This document shows, piece by piece, positions 14,870-22,750 of a DNA stretch of 64,000 nucleotides; position 1 is the stretch's first letter, and the number at the start of each line of letters is the position of its first letter. The position numbers and the translations under genes are program-made. Origin of the DNA: Actinomadura rayongensis (GTDB taxonomy: Bacteria; Actinomycetota; Actinomycetes; Streptosporangiales; Streptosporangiaceae); the NCBI RefSeq assembly GCF_009831215.1, contig NZ_WUTW01000002.1, positions 1,590,479-1,654,478 on the forward strand, in the 5' to 3' direction. The notes under the pieces are model-generated. The model ran no database searches. It was not told the DNA's origin and worked only from the letters and a program-made list of their open reading frames with translations.

Positions 14870-15673
14870 ATGCCGGAAATTGATCCCATGACGAGCGCCC
14901 GCGACTTCTTCATCTTCCACATGAAGCGGTTGCGGGACGAGCACGGCTTGTCGCAGGACGCGTTGGCCGAGAGGGTCGACTACACGGGCAAGTACATCGG
15001 CATGGTGGAGACCAAGAGGCGCCGTCCGAGCAGGAAGCTCGCGAAAAAGCTCGACGTCGTCTTCGGCCTCCCGATGTTCTTCGAGGCGCTCTTGCCGCGG
15101 ATCGCCGAGGAGGTGGGGCTGCCCCCGGGGTTCTGGGAGTACGTCGACGAAGAGGGCCGCGCGACCCTGATCCGGATCTACGACCAGTTCATCGTGCCCG
15201 GCCTCTTCCAGACCGAGGAGTACGCCCGCGAAGTACTCAAGGCCGGGCGCCGACCGGACCGCCTGGAGGAACTGGTCCAGACCCGGTTGGAGCGCCAGGC
15301 CGTCCTGGAGGGCGAGGAACCACCCACGGTGATCGTGGTCCTGGAGGAGAACGCGATCCGGAAGGTCGTCGGCAGCCGGGAGATCACCCGTCGGCAGCTC
15401 GAAGCGATCCTCAAGTGGTCCCAGGAACCCAACATCACGTTCTACGTGGTGCAGGCCGAGGCCCAGTCGTTCCCGGAGACCAGCTTCGTGATGCTGGGCT
15501 TCAACGACTCCCAGGACGTCGGCTACCAGGACAGCATCGGCGGGCGCGGAACGCTCACCGAGGCGGGTCCTGCGGTGACGGAGATGGCGGTAGGGTTCGA
15601 GCTGATCCGAGAGGTGGCATTGTCTGCTGCGGACTCGGCACAGTTGATCCGCGAAGTCATGGAGTCGCTTTGA
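14870..15673 (+). CDS. XRE-family regulator with DUF5753 domain
   Basis: Protein of 267 residues; ATG 14870 follows GGAAGG by 6 nt. Residues about 17-54 (MKRLRDEHGLSQDALAERV...YIGMVETKRRRPS) are a Cro/C1-type HTH. The rest matches DUF5753: QFIVPGLFQTEEYAREVL, RLERQAVLEGEEPP, GSREITRRQLEAIL and FVMLGF. In actinomycetes this class is paired with a DUF397 protein, as here, and the pair acts as a WhiJ-like regulatory switch. It is divergent from the EEP operon and probably controls that promoter and its own. Confidence 0.9.
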   Translation: MPEIDPMTSARDFFIFHMKRLRDEHGLSQDALAERVDYTGKYIGMVETKRRRPSRKLAKKLDVVFGLPMFFEALLPRIAEEVGLPPGFWEYVDEEGRATLIRIYDQFIVPGLFQTEEYAREVLKAGRRPDRLEELVQTRLERQAVLEGEEPPTVIVVLEENAIRKVVGSREITRRQLEAILKWSQEPNITFYVVQAEAQSFPETSFVMLGFNDSQDVGYQDSIGGRGTLTEAGPAVTEMAVGFELIREVALSAADSAQLIREVMESL

Positions 15674-15870
15674 ACACGGTCGAGCTGACGTGGCGCAAGA
15701 GCAGCCACTCCGGCGGTACCTCCGGTCAGTGCGTCGAGCTGGCCGCCCTCGGTGCCGCCTACGTCGGAATCCGGGACAGCAAGAACCCCTCCCGCGGACA
15801 CCTGAGCGTCGGCAAGGGCGGGATGGCGACGCTGGTCGCCAGCGTCAAGGCCGGCGCTTTCGACATCTGA
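15670..15870 (+). CDS. DUF397 protein
   Basis: Peptide of 66 residues from a TTG at 15670 that overlaps the XRE stop (TTGA). It opens with LTWRKSSHSGGTSGQCVELA and continues with YVGIRDSKNP, the DUF397 signature. These small proteins modulate the adjacent XRE-DUF5753 regulator, possibly as an antitoxin-like partner. The overlap implies coupled synthesis. Confidence 0.9.
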   Translation: MNTVELTWRKSSHSGGTSGQCVELAALGAAYVGIRDSKNPSRGHLSVGKGGMATLVASVKAGAFDI

Positions 15871-16026
15871 CCGGCTGCACGTCGAAGATCCCCTCCGCAG
15901 GAGAGGACCTTTCGTCGTCTGGAGACGTGTCGTCTAGGACGCTCGATCGTCACCTACGCGCCTCCGCTTTCCGTCGTGCCATGCTCAGTGACAGCGATGA
16001 CCGGACTCGAAGACGGCACCCGTCGG

Positions 16027-17298
16027 TCACCCGCTGCGGTCTAGTTGTTCACCTATCCCGTCCGGCAGACCCATAGGACGCTGGCCCATCGCACGCGCAA
16101 AGTTGACCGCGCCGCCCTCGAACCGGGCCCTCTCGAAGTGGACTGTGCCGCCCCTGAACTCGGCGCTACCGAAGTCGACCTTGCCGCCCATGAACAGGGC
16201 ACTTCCGAAGTCGACCGTGCCGCCTTTGAACTTGGCGCTACCGAAGTCGACCTTGCCGCCCTCGAACCGGGCTCTCCCGAAGTCGACCTTGCCGCCCTCG
16301 AACCGGGCTCTCCCGAAGTCGACCTTGCCGCCCCTGAACTCGGCGAGCCTGAAGGTGGCCATGCCGCCCTCGAAATAGGCACTCCCGAAGGTGACCGTGC
16401 CGCCCTCGAACCGGGCGTGACTGAAGATGACCGCGCCGCCCGTGAACGCGGCGCCAAGGAAGTTGATCCTGCCGCCCTCAAACCTCGCTCCTCCGAAATT
16501 GACCACATCGCTTGCGAAGCGGGCGTAATTGAGGTCGATCGTGCCGTCCACGAACCGGGCCTTACGGAAGGAGACGGTGCCGCCGGTGAAGACGGCTTGG
16601 CTAAGGTCGCCGCCATCGAAGACGACATCGGTGAAGTCGAAGTCGTGGCCCTGCCAGGAGACGACCGTGGCGTCGTCGCGTAGATGGTTCCCGATGATGC
16701 GGATGATGGTGTGCCGGACCTCGCGCAAGGCGCGGTAGACGGTACGGGCGCGGGCGAGCTCGGCCGGGTCTTGCCCGTCGCCGGGGTGGTGGCTGGGCTC
16801 GGGGTCATACGGTAGCCGGAGGTAGGCGCACAGCACGTCAATGCACGTTTGCCGTAGCTGGCGGGTGGGGGCATCGTCGGCCAGGCCGGCCAGGGCGTGG
16901 ACGCCGCCGAGCTGGATCGCCGGGGATGAGTCGCCGAGCTGGGCGACGGCCGACGTGAACCGGTCGCTGTGCAGCTTGGTGTTCTCGCGCAGGGCTGCGT
17001 TCTCCTCGGTGCGCTGCTTCCGGTAGGCGACCACGAGCGCTACCAGGCCGCCCAACCCCGCGACCACCGCGAACGACAGCTTCACCAGGTCGAACAACAC
17101 CGAGGAGCTGATCTGCCGCTCGCGCCGCACACCATGCACGTCCAGGAGATCCAGCCCCACCCACAACGCACCGCCGGCGACCGCCACCGCCGTGACGAAC
17201 GTCCCGCCCAACGACGCCCACATCGGCATCATCCGCGCGGGACGCCGCATCTCCGGGCCACTCGCACGCCGCCTCACCAGCCATCCCACCAACCTCAT
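16027..17298 (-). CDS. Two-span membrane protein with 12-residue solenoid repeats
   Basis: About 423 residues from ATG 17298 (GTG 17313 possible; neither has a good ribosome site). Two membrane helices come first (WASLGGTFVTAVAVAGGALWV and DLVKLSFAVVAGLGGLVALVVAY), then a cytosolic helical linker (RENTKLHSDRFTSAVAQLGD...GGVHALAGLADD). From about residue 215 there are roughly 14-15 repeats with consensus GGxVxFxxAxFx, best kept in GKVDFGRARFEG copies. They resemble pentapeptide-repeat beta-helices but with a 12-residue period, visible as a 36-bp DNA repeat. Likely a membrane-anchored scaffold or signalling protein; function unknown. Confidence 0.8.
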   Translation of the reverse strand: MRLVGWLVRRRASGPEMRRPARMMPMWASLGGTFVTAVAVAGGALWVGLDLLDVHGVRRERQISSSVLFDLVKLSFAVVAGLGGLVALVVAYRKQRTEENAALRENTKLHSDRFTSAVAQLGDSSPAIQLGGVHALAGLADDAPTRQLRQTCIDVLCAYLRLPYDPEPSHHPGDGQDPAELARARTVYRALREVRHTIIRIIGNHLRDDATVVSWQGHDFDFTDVVFDGGDLSQAVFTGGTVSFRKARFVDGTIDLNYARFASDVVNFGGARFEGGRINFLGAAFTGGAVIFSHARFEGGTVTFGSAYFEGGMATFRLAEFRGGKVDFGRARFEGGKVDFGRARFEGGKVDFGSAKFKGGTVDFGSALFMGGKVDFGSAEFRGGTVHFERARFEGGAVNFARAMGQRPMGLPDGIGEQLDRSG

Positions 17299-17383
17299 GT
17301 CGGTCAGACGCACCCGCTCCAGCCAGCGTTCACCACCGAGTCCCGAACGTCCGCATCCGGTCGCCGACCGGTGAACCTGGTCT

Positions 17384-17620
17384 TCACCGGTTCAGAGGGA
17401 CCGTTTTCTGGTTGCGGCCGGGGCATGGTGGGTCGTAGCGAACGGTGCTCATCCTGCACTCGGTCGCGCAGCGCAGACACTCGTACACCTGGTGCCCGCC
17501 CAGGCCGCCGTTGTTGCGCAGCGACCTTGGGCAGGCGCACGGCGACCAGCCGACCGTCACCCGCCGAGGTCCGAGGTCGTGCCCGAGCGGGCACACGAAT
17601 GGCGAGGCGGCGAAGGACAT
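17384..17620 (-). CDS. Small Cys-rich protein, possible zinc ribbon
   Basis: 78 residues from ATG 17620 (GTG 17623 adjoins). Cys/His spacing CPLGHDLGP...WSPCACP...GGHQVYECLRC looks like two knuckles of a zinc-binding fold, and CPLGH..GP..V.VGW.PC is a pattern I associate with small actinobacterial hypothetical proteins. No ribosome site is obvious. It is isolated between the solenoid gene and the HTH gene. Function unknown; nucleic-acid or protein binding is possible. Confidence 0.6.
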   Translation of the reverse strand: MSFAASPFVCPLGHDLGPRRVTVGWSPCACPRSLRNNGGLGGHQVYECLRCATECRMSTVRYDPPCPGRNQKTVPLNR

Positions 17621-17864
17621 CACAACGACACGGTACCGAACGCATGTTCGATCCCATCATGGTGGGATAGCCGCTCCCCGCATGCCGAAGGTACCGACTA
17701 GCCTGAGCGCGCGTTGAGCGGGCCGGGCAACGAGCCACGCGCACACACCGCACGTGGGCCGCCCGCCTCGGCAAGATTCAGTCTCAGAGAACCGGTGCGC
17801 CGTGGCGCCTCATGAATCGGCCGACCGCCTTCCAACTCTCATCGACGGATGCCGCTCGGCATGG

Positions 17865-18473
17865 TCAGGATGGCGCCGACGCTTCCTGTAGCAGGCTGCG
17901 GGCGTAAGGCTTGCTGATTCCGAGCCGCGCGGCAATGTCCGCGGGCGACAGGTCCACGCCTTCCGCCGCGGCGTCGGCCAGGAGTTCGGCGACCTGGGTG
18001 AGGCGCTCGTCCTTGCCTTGCCTGGTCCGCGGTCTCGTGTCGGTTGATCCTGGGCGTCGTCCGGCGCCGGCGCCCTTGCCGGGGCGAGGGAACTGGATGA
18101 GGTCTTGTCGGCGCCAGAACTTTACGCCGTGAATTAGCCGATGCGTCGGGATCAAGTGCGGCGTCTTCTTGGCGTAGGTGTCCCACGTCGCTCGGCTGAT
18201 TCCCCAGAGGCCGGCGGACTCGTGGGCGTCCAGCAGATCGTCGGGACTGTCCGCGGCAGGCACCGCCGGCACCGGGCGGTCTTCACGGTGGGCAAGGATC
18301 TGCTCTTGGTCCCAGAGCATCTTGTAGCCCGGCTTGTCGCCATGCTGGTTCACCGGGCGCGGAAACGACGGCTCCTCGAAGAGCCCGGCGGCCTTGGCCG
18401 CGCGTAGGGAAGGGTAGCCGCACGCCGTCGCGACCTCTTCAGCGTTGAGGACCGTCCGTCCTGCGCGGATCAT
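17865..18473 (-). CDS. HTH DNA-binding protein
   Basis: Protein of 202 residues; ATG 18473 preceded by GGAAAGG. It seems to carry two recognition modules: an N-terminal one (LNAEEVATACGYPSLRAAKAAGLFEEPSFPRPV) and a middle one (LWGISRATWDTYAKKTPHLIPTHRLIHGVKFWRRQDLIQF). These resemble MerR/AlpA excisionase-like winged helices that read helix then wing. A C-terminal HTH (SPADIAARLGISKPYARSLL) follows. Such proteins on mobile elements act as regulators or recombination directionality factors. No integrase is nearby in this window. Confidence 0.7.
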   Translation of the reverse strand: MIRAGRTVLNAEEVATACGYPSLRAAKAAGLFEEPSFPRPVNQHGDKPGYKMLWDQEQILAHREDRPVPAVPAADSPDDLLDAHESAGLWGISRATWDTYAKKTPHLIPTHRLIHGVKFWRRQDLIQFPRPGKGAGAGRRPGSTDTRPRTRQGKDERLTQVAELLADAAAEGVDLSPADIAARLGISKPYARSLLQEASAPS

Positions 18474-18585
18474 CGCCTACCTTTCCTCACCATGCCAACG
18501 CCGGATGCAGGCCGGCAAGGCACCAGTATCCTGGCAGATGCTCCTCTGATCCCCGGCTTGTCCGGGGGCGTGCGGTGGAGTAACC

Positions 18586-18636
18586 GGGCCGATGGGACGC
18601 CACCCGCATCCTCAGGGACGCGGATCCCATCGGCCC
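18586..18636 (-). terminator. Inverted repeat downstream of the PAPS-reductase-like gene
   Basis: Arms GGGCCGATGGGA (18586-18597) and TCCCATCGGCCC (18625-18636) are perfect 12-bp complements around 27 nt. It lies about 80 nt beyond the stop of the minus-strand gene and before the HTH gene. Likely a transcription terminator; there is no T-run. Confidence 0.5.
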
Positions 18637-18718
18637 ACCCCTGTCCACCGAAGCTCCCCGGCTCAGGACGGAGCGGGCACTCGCTGGACGCTCGTCAGAG
18701 GCTTGGAGAGCCTCGCTG

Positions 18719-19624
18719 TCAGTCCTTCCAGTCGAGGACGGAGCGCGCCCGCGCTGTGCTCTGCGCAATCTCGATGACCTCTGCCATAGATAGGTCCACC
18801 TTGAAAGAATGTCCGATCCGCTCCTCGACCGCGGCGTACTCGGCGGCGAGCTGAGGGTTCAACTGTGCGGCGAGCACTAGCGCGTTCTTTGGCGCCAAGA
18901 CGCAGAAGCAGCAACTGAGCCGGGCGAGGCCGGTGTCGTAGGCCCAGTGGTAGCGCGTTCCCGCCTGGTGAATGCGCTCCCAGATCTGCCCTACGGTCCA
19001 TGAGTGGACCGGTAGCCACTCGTCAACGTATCTGCGGCTGTTGCTGGCGCCATTGCCCCGTTCCGATCTTTCCTTGCCCTGGCACGAAGGGCAGGTGCAA
19101 GTCTTGCCTCCGTCGTGCCGAAAGGAGACTTTCAAGGCGCGATCGGCGGACTCTTCCGCGCGCATCCCCATAACATTGAGGATCCGAACCGGCCGGTCAA
19201 CGATCCCTTCACCTCTCGTCTCGCTGGTGAGGTAGGTCATGACCGTGCGAATCGGCCCACGCTTGTGATCGCTTGAGCAGTACCGGCGCTTGGAGTCTGG
19301 AAACCTGCGTCGGGCTTCTATCTGCTCCAGCAGCGTTTGAGGGTTACCGAACTTCGTGTACCGGCTCACGGTCTCAAAACGCAAGCCATAGTCTCGGGCA
19401 TGTTCCTGGGCAAGCTCCTTAGCCCCCTCCCATTCCATCTCGCCGAGATCGGCATGGACAACGACGATCCGATGCATCACCCCAGCGGCTCTGGCGTGCT
19501 GCGCGAGCACGTCGAGCGCGGCTTGGGAATCCTTGCCCCCGGAGGAACTGAACAAGATGATGTCGTACCAGGCAAGGTCGGGGACGTCCGGGTCCGCGCC
19601 GGTGGGTGCTCCTGACGTTCTCAA
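18719..19624 (-). CDS. PAPS-reductase-like ATP pyrophosphatase
   Basis: Start set at TTG 19624, with AAAGGCGG upstream and beyond the end of the upstream gene; an earlier GTG at 19843 would overlap it. The product is 301 residues. Residues 26-33 read SSSGGKDS, the PP-loop of PAPS reductase-type ATP pyrophosphatases, followed by IVVVHADLGEMEW and RRYCSSDHKRGP. Cys-rich pieces TCTCPSC and LSCCFC could hold an Fe-S cluster or zinc. Such enzymes activate a substrate with ATP and are found in sulfur metabolism, DndC-type DNA phosphorothioation and many phages. It follows the possible TGT-like gene, which suggests a joint nucleic-acid modification role (inference). Confidence 0.82.
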   Translation of the reverse strand: MRTSGAPTGADPDVPDLAWYDIILFSSSGGKDSQAALDVLAQHARAAGVMHRIVVVHADLGEMEWEGAKELAQEHARDYGLRFETVSRYTKFGNPQTLLEQIEARRRFPDSKRRYCSSDHKRGPIRTVMTYLTSETRGEGIVDRPVRILNVMGMRAEESADRALKVSFRHDGGKTCTCPSCQGKERSERGNGASNSRRYVDEWLPVHSWTVGQIWERIHQAGTRYHWAYDTGLARLSCCFCVLAPKNALVLAAQLNPQLAAEYAAVEERIGHSFKVDLSMAEVIEIAQSTARARSVLDWKD

Positions 19625-19731
19625 GGTTTGCCGCCTTTTGAAAGTGGTGCGGTGGGCTAGCCGGATGCGCGCCACACGCGCCCGGCCGGCTGATTCCTCG
19701 TAGCGAGTTCGCCGTTCGTGGTGGAGATTGC

Positions 19732-20379
19732 CTAGAACAGGGCGTCGTGAGTGCCGACCTTGCGCGCCCAGGAGAGGACGTTCGGAAGGTTCCGATCGGG
19801 CCCGTAAGTCAGGTAGGTCCCGTCCACAGAGTGCGCGCGACACTCCTCGGCCGCGTAGACGTACCGCTGCTCGCTGTTCACACGCCCGACGTGGACGTGC
19901 TTGCCCATGTCCCGGGCAACCTGGGCAAGGCGGGCGGCATGCTTGCCGAGCTTCCAGCTGGTGTCGCCGCCGATGAAGAGAGCGTCGAACTCGTCCCAGA
20001 GGTACCAGTTGTCAAGCTCCATGCCGTTCTGTGCCGCGAGCGCCGCCGGGAATCCGAGCTCGCGGATATTGCCGAGCATGCGGCGAGACCGGTCCCAGGT
20101 CGCGAAGTGGTCCGCGACAACGTCGGGGGCAACCACGAAGAGGCAGCGTTCGGCATGAGCTCTCAGCGTCGTGAGGTAGCGCAGGAACTCAAGGTCGCCG
20201 GGGTATGTGTTGCCGAAGACGCCGTTGTCGGCGCACCACAGGTAGCTGTCCTCGATGAGATTGCCTTGCCTGGGCGTGGCGATCATGCCGAGCCGTCCGG
20301 CACGGATGTGCTCTCGGATCGCCTCAGTCGACGGGGGCGTCAGGTAGAGGGGGGAGTTGAAGTAGACGGGTTCTGGCAT
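19732..20379 (-). CDS. Conserved phage/mobile-element protein, possibly TGT-like barrel
   Basis: 215 residues from ATG 20379 with GGAG upstream. Distinctive blocks are LWCADNGVFGN, FVVAPDVVADHFATW, FDALFIGGDTSWKLG, GKHVHVGRVNSEQRYVYA and SVDGTYLTYGPDRNLP. I recognise these as conserved in actinobacterial phage and mobile-element proteins but know no proven function. The series of a GG loop, GRVNS and a late DGT recalls the C-terminal half of tRNA-guanine transglycosylase barrels, of which phage DpdA DNA-modifying enzymes are relatives. That link is tentative. It is probably cotranscribed with the PAPS-reductase-like gene. Confidence 0.65.
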   Translation of the reverse strand: MPEPVYFNSPLYLTPPSTEAIREHIRAGRLGMIATPRQGNLIEDSYLWCADNGVFGNTYPGDLEFLRYLTTLRAHAERCLFVVAPDVVADHFATWDRSRRMLGNIRELGFPAALAAQNGMELDNWYLWDEFDALFIGGDTSWKLGKHAARLAQVARDMGKHVHVGRVNSEQRYVYAAEECRAHSVDGTYLTYGPDRNLPNVLSWARKVGTHDALF

Positions 20380-20410
20380 GAGGTTGCTCCAGGGGCGCGC
20401 GGTGGAAAGG

Positions 20411-20447
20411 ACGCCGGGCCCCGAGCGCCACACTCGGGGCCCGGCGT
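20411..20447 (-). terminator. Strong hairpin between DUF2786 gene and next gene
   Basis: Perfect 15-bp stem ACGCCGGGCCCCGAG / CTCGGGGCCCGGCGT with a 7-nt loop, just upstream of the gene starting at 20379. It probably terminates or attenuates transcription from the DUF2786 gene. A second hairpin follows at 20465-20498. Confidence 0.65.
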
Positions 20448-20464
20448 CAGCGGCTTGAGATTGC

Positions 20465-20498
20465 CTCCTGTGGCCCGGAGATCAGCGGGCCACAGGAG
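20465..20498 (-). terminator. Hairpin just after DUF2786 stop
   Basis: Perfect 12-bp arms CTCCTGTGGCCC / GGGCCACAGGAG around a 10-nt loop, 11 nt beyond the DUF2786 stop codon. Together with the hairpin at 20411-20447 it forms a tandem terminator-like pair. Confidence 0.65.
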
Positions 20499-20509
20499 AT
20501 GGGGGTCCG

Positions 20510-21232
20510 CTAGTGGTGCGAACGGTCAAGTGCTCGGCGGTTGCCGAGATCGGCTCGCTGTCCATCCCTGTAACCAGCCATGCGTCCGCTCCCCGAGAGC
20601 TTGCGCGAGATCGCCTTGATGCCCTGGGTGCGTTCCCTCCAGGCGTCCTGGACACGGTCCGCCCGATCTGCAAGCACAAGTGCAGTAGACCGTGTCCCTG
20701 CGGTTGCGGTGGCCGATCCCGCTTCTGCCTGCTGCCTCGCGTGGTTTTCGGCGACCTTGAGTCGCTCGTGAACTGCGATTGCGAATCCCTGGTACCAAGT
20801 CCGGCGGAACGCTTTGACGCTCTCGCCAAAGGGAACTTGCGTCGCGGCCATCGCGTGCGTGGCCTGAACCAGCAGAGAGGTGAACAACAAGTTCACGCGC
20901 TCTCTATCTGATTCGTAGCCGAAGACGGTGGCGCTGTACGTCGGCCCGGCCTTGTAGAAGACCATCTTGCACCCAAGCGCCTCCGCCACGTGGTGGAGGA
21001 GGGTGACCTTGTCGAGTGCGTAGGGCGCGTGTAGCCGGATGCGCTCACTGTCTCCGATGGTGTCCGTTTCGGGTTCGACATCGCTGAGCATTGCGTGTTC
21101 GATGCCGTACTTCGCCATCAGGCCGACAGCCTTTGCCGTGAACGCCTCCGCTTCCTGGACGTTGCCGGTACTTTCCGCATGGGCAAGCAGCCCGCGGATC
21201 CGGGCGAGGATCGGGTTCTCGGGAGCGGTCAT
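20510..21232 (-). CDS. DUF2786 protein
   Basis: 240 residues; ATG 21232 follows GGAGGAA. Residues about 5-45 (ILARIRGLLAHAEST...EAEAFTAKAVGLMAKYGIEHAML) are the DUF2786 domain. A second domain (LHHVAEALGCKMVFYK...ATVFGYESDRERVNLLFTSLL) and a basic helical tail ending in an Arg/His stretch follow. DUF2786 proteins are common on actinobacterial plasmids and phages; their role is unknown. The promoter and leader are strikingly like those of the gene at 28129, implying co-regulation. Confidence 0.85.
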   Translation of the reverse strand: MTAPENPILARIRGLLAHAESTGNVQEAEAFTAKAVGLMAKYGIEHAMLSDVEPETDTIGDSERIRLHAPYALDKVTLLHHVAEALGCKMVFYKAGPTYSATVFGYESDRERVNLLFTSLLVQATHAMAATQVPFGESVKAFRRTWYQGFAIAVHERLKVAENHARQQAEAGSATATAGTRSTALVLADRADRVQDAWRERTQGIKAISRKLSGSGRMAGYRDGQRADLGNRRALDRSHH

Positions 21233-21326
21233 GTTGCTTCCTCCAGAACGAAACGTGCGGTGATGTGAGGTCGGGGCGCCACACCCCTCATCAAAAATCA
21301 TACCCTAAATATTTACACCAATGCAA
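21233..21326 (-). promoter_or_regulatory. AT-rich promoter and conserved leader, copy 1
   Basis: On the minus strand TTGCAT (21326-21321), 18 nt, TATGAT (21302-21297), then a leader of about 60 nt with GGGGTGTGGCGC and CATCACCGCACG before the ribosome site. The same -10 region (TTAGGGTATGATT) and leader blocks in the same order occur at 28049-28128. AT-rich sequence is rare in this window, so the promoter stands out. Confidence 0.7.
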
Positions 21327-21369
21327 CATCGACTGCTCTACTCGGACGATGGTCGACTCCCGTGCCTTC

Positions 21370-21500
21370 GCTCGTACGAGCTCGAACGCGACTGCGCACG
21401 CGATGATCTCGTCATCAGGGCGGGACAGCCGGACATGGCGCGGAGGGCCGGGCCACAGATCCAGGGTGAGCGCACCATTCCGCACAGTTCCCGGCGGCGG
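21370..21500 (-). pseudogene. Remnant of a PIN-domain gene
   Basis: The minus strand encodes RNGALTLDLWPGPPRHVRL and PDDEIIACAVAFE, nearly identical to the C-terminal PIN segment of the gene at 2838-3839 (RNGALTLDLWPDPAGHVRL, DDEIIARAVAFQ). DNA identity is high over roughly 130 nt. The upstream part shifts frame and the last catalytic block (TGDVGM) is missing, so this is a decayed partial copy. It lies just upstream of the DUF2786 promoter. Confidence 0.75.
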
Positions 21501-21624
21501 CGCAACGGCACGTCGCGCCAGTGGGACCGGTCATGAGGGCGGTTCCTGGACGGCTGCAATCCGCTTGCGGTGTGTCCTGCGCACGGTTGCGGCTCTTCCT
21601 TGCCAGCGGCGGATCGCGCCTGCG

Positions 21625-22203
21625 TCAACGCTTCAGCGAAGAGGCCGAGTCAGTCGCAGCCCGGCTCGACCGGCCGAGGATCGCGGCGATGCGCGTGATC
21701 ACCACAGGACCGTCGGCGTCCGTCAGCCCGGGGAAGGAGTCGACCGGCTTTCGGGCGAGTGTCGCTGAAGGCGGCTCCCCGTACTCGTGTGCGTAGTGCT
21801 TCGCGAATCTGCCCTGGTGGCGGTATCCGACACCGCTAGCCACGTGTTGAACTCGTGTAGCCGGACGCTGTCCGATCACAAGCGCGTTGCGGGCGTGGAA
21901 TAGGCGGATCGTGCGGAGCAGCGCGATCGGGTTGCGTCCGAGGTGACGGGCGCAAAGAAGTTCTGCTTGACGTCTGCTGACGCCGCCTGCTTCGGCGATG
22001 TCGTCTAGCGTGAGTTTGGGGTTGGCGAAGTCCTCGGCCATGAGCTGGACGATCTGCTCGATCGGCGTTGGTCCGCGCTCCGGTTCAGCGTCTTCGACGG
22101 GTTGGACCAGGATGATCGTGTGATGTCCGCAGACCGGGCAGGGGTTCGCCGCTACCTCGTGCTGATCTGCGATCGTGTTCTGTTCGCCGGTTTGCGAGCG
22201 CAC
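21625..22203 (-). CDS. AraC-type regulator with N-terminal zinc knuckle
   Basis: 192 residues from GTG 22203, 4 nt after the HAD stop, with GAGG upstream. Residues about 22-27 contain CPVCGHH, half of a zinc ribbon. Residues 48-150 form a double HTH of the AraC type: LTLDDIAEAGGVSRRQAELLCARHLGRNPIALLRTIRL and VQHVASGVGYRHQGRFAKHYAHEYGEPPSATL. There is no cupin sensor domain, so it is shorter than most AraC regulators. It is the last gene of the group beginning at 25851. Confidence 0.8.
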   Translation of the reverse strand: MRSQTGEQNTIADQHEVAANPCPVCGHHTIILVQPVEDAEPERGPTPIEQIVQLMAEDFANPKLTLDDIAEAGGVSRRQAELLCARHLGRNPIALLRTIRLFHARNALVIGQRPATRVQHVASGVGYRHQGRFAKHYAHEYGEPPSATLARKPVDSFPGLTDADGPVVITRIAAILGRSSRAATDSASSLKR

Positions 22204-22207
22204 GGTA

Positions 22208-22750
22208 CTACCGGCCTCTGTACTGGCGGGCTGCTCGCAGGACCGGTGGAAGCGCGGCGAACGCGACGAGGCGGAACGCGCGTGGCGGTAGCGGAGGCGG
22301 GATGAGCCCGTCCGGTCGTTCGATCAGCGCGGCGATCATGCCTTTCGCCGTGGCCGGTGCGATGTCGTGTTCACGGTTGTTGCCGACCATCAACACGTGT
22401 TCAGGTTCGAGGTTCCCGGCCGCGTCCAGCACGCGGTCGAAGAACGCTGGGGAGGGCTTCGCGATGCCGAGCTTGGCCGACTCCAGAACGGAATCCTCGC
22501 GGAAGAGGTGAAGGACGCCCGCTTGCTCCAGGGCTTTGATGCGGTCCTGGTCCGGGCGGGTGTTGGACGCCAGGACCAGCGCGTACCCCATCTCGGCGAG
22601 CTGGTGGAACGCAGCGACGGCCAAGGGAAGCACCGGCCGCATCCGCAGCTTGGGGTCGATGGGCTGGCTGGAGTCGGTGATCGTTCCGCCGTAGTCGATC
22701 GCGACAGCGCGGACCTGCGCCAGCTCCTGCATCATTCCGACAATACTCAC
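22208..22750 (-). CDS. HAD-superfamily hydrolase
   Basis: 180 residues from GTG 22750, which overlaps the CPBP gene's stop (GTGA). HAD motifs: AIDYGGTITDS (motif I; the second Asp position is Gly-Gly, so a phosphatase mechanism is less certain), VLASNTRPD (motif II), GIAKPSPAFF with Lys (motif III) and LMVGNNREHDIAPA (motif IV). It probably acts on a small phosphorylated metabolite. The D-x-D signature being D-Y-G is unusual. Confidence 0.8.
   Translation of the reverse strand: MSIVGMMQELAQVRAVAIDYGGTITDSSQPIDPKLRMRPVLPLAVAAFHQLAEMGYALVLASNTRPDQDRIKALEQAGVLHLFREDSVLESAKLGIAKPSPAFFDRVLDAAGNLEPEHVLMVGNNREHDIAPATAKGMIAALIERPDGLIPPPLPPRAFRLVAFAALPPVLRAARQYRGR

Noticed and set aside
16103..16378. 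36-bp tandem repeat as a CRISPR-like array
   Set aside because: The repeats are in frame and encode the solenoid units of the minus-strand gene; there are no unique spacers.
18719..19843. Longer start (GTG 19843) for the PAPS-reductase-like gene
   Set aside because: Would overlap the upstream gene by more than 100 nt and add an Arg-rich stretch; TTG 19624 has a ribosome site.
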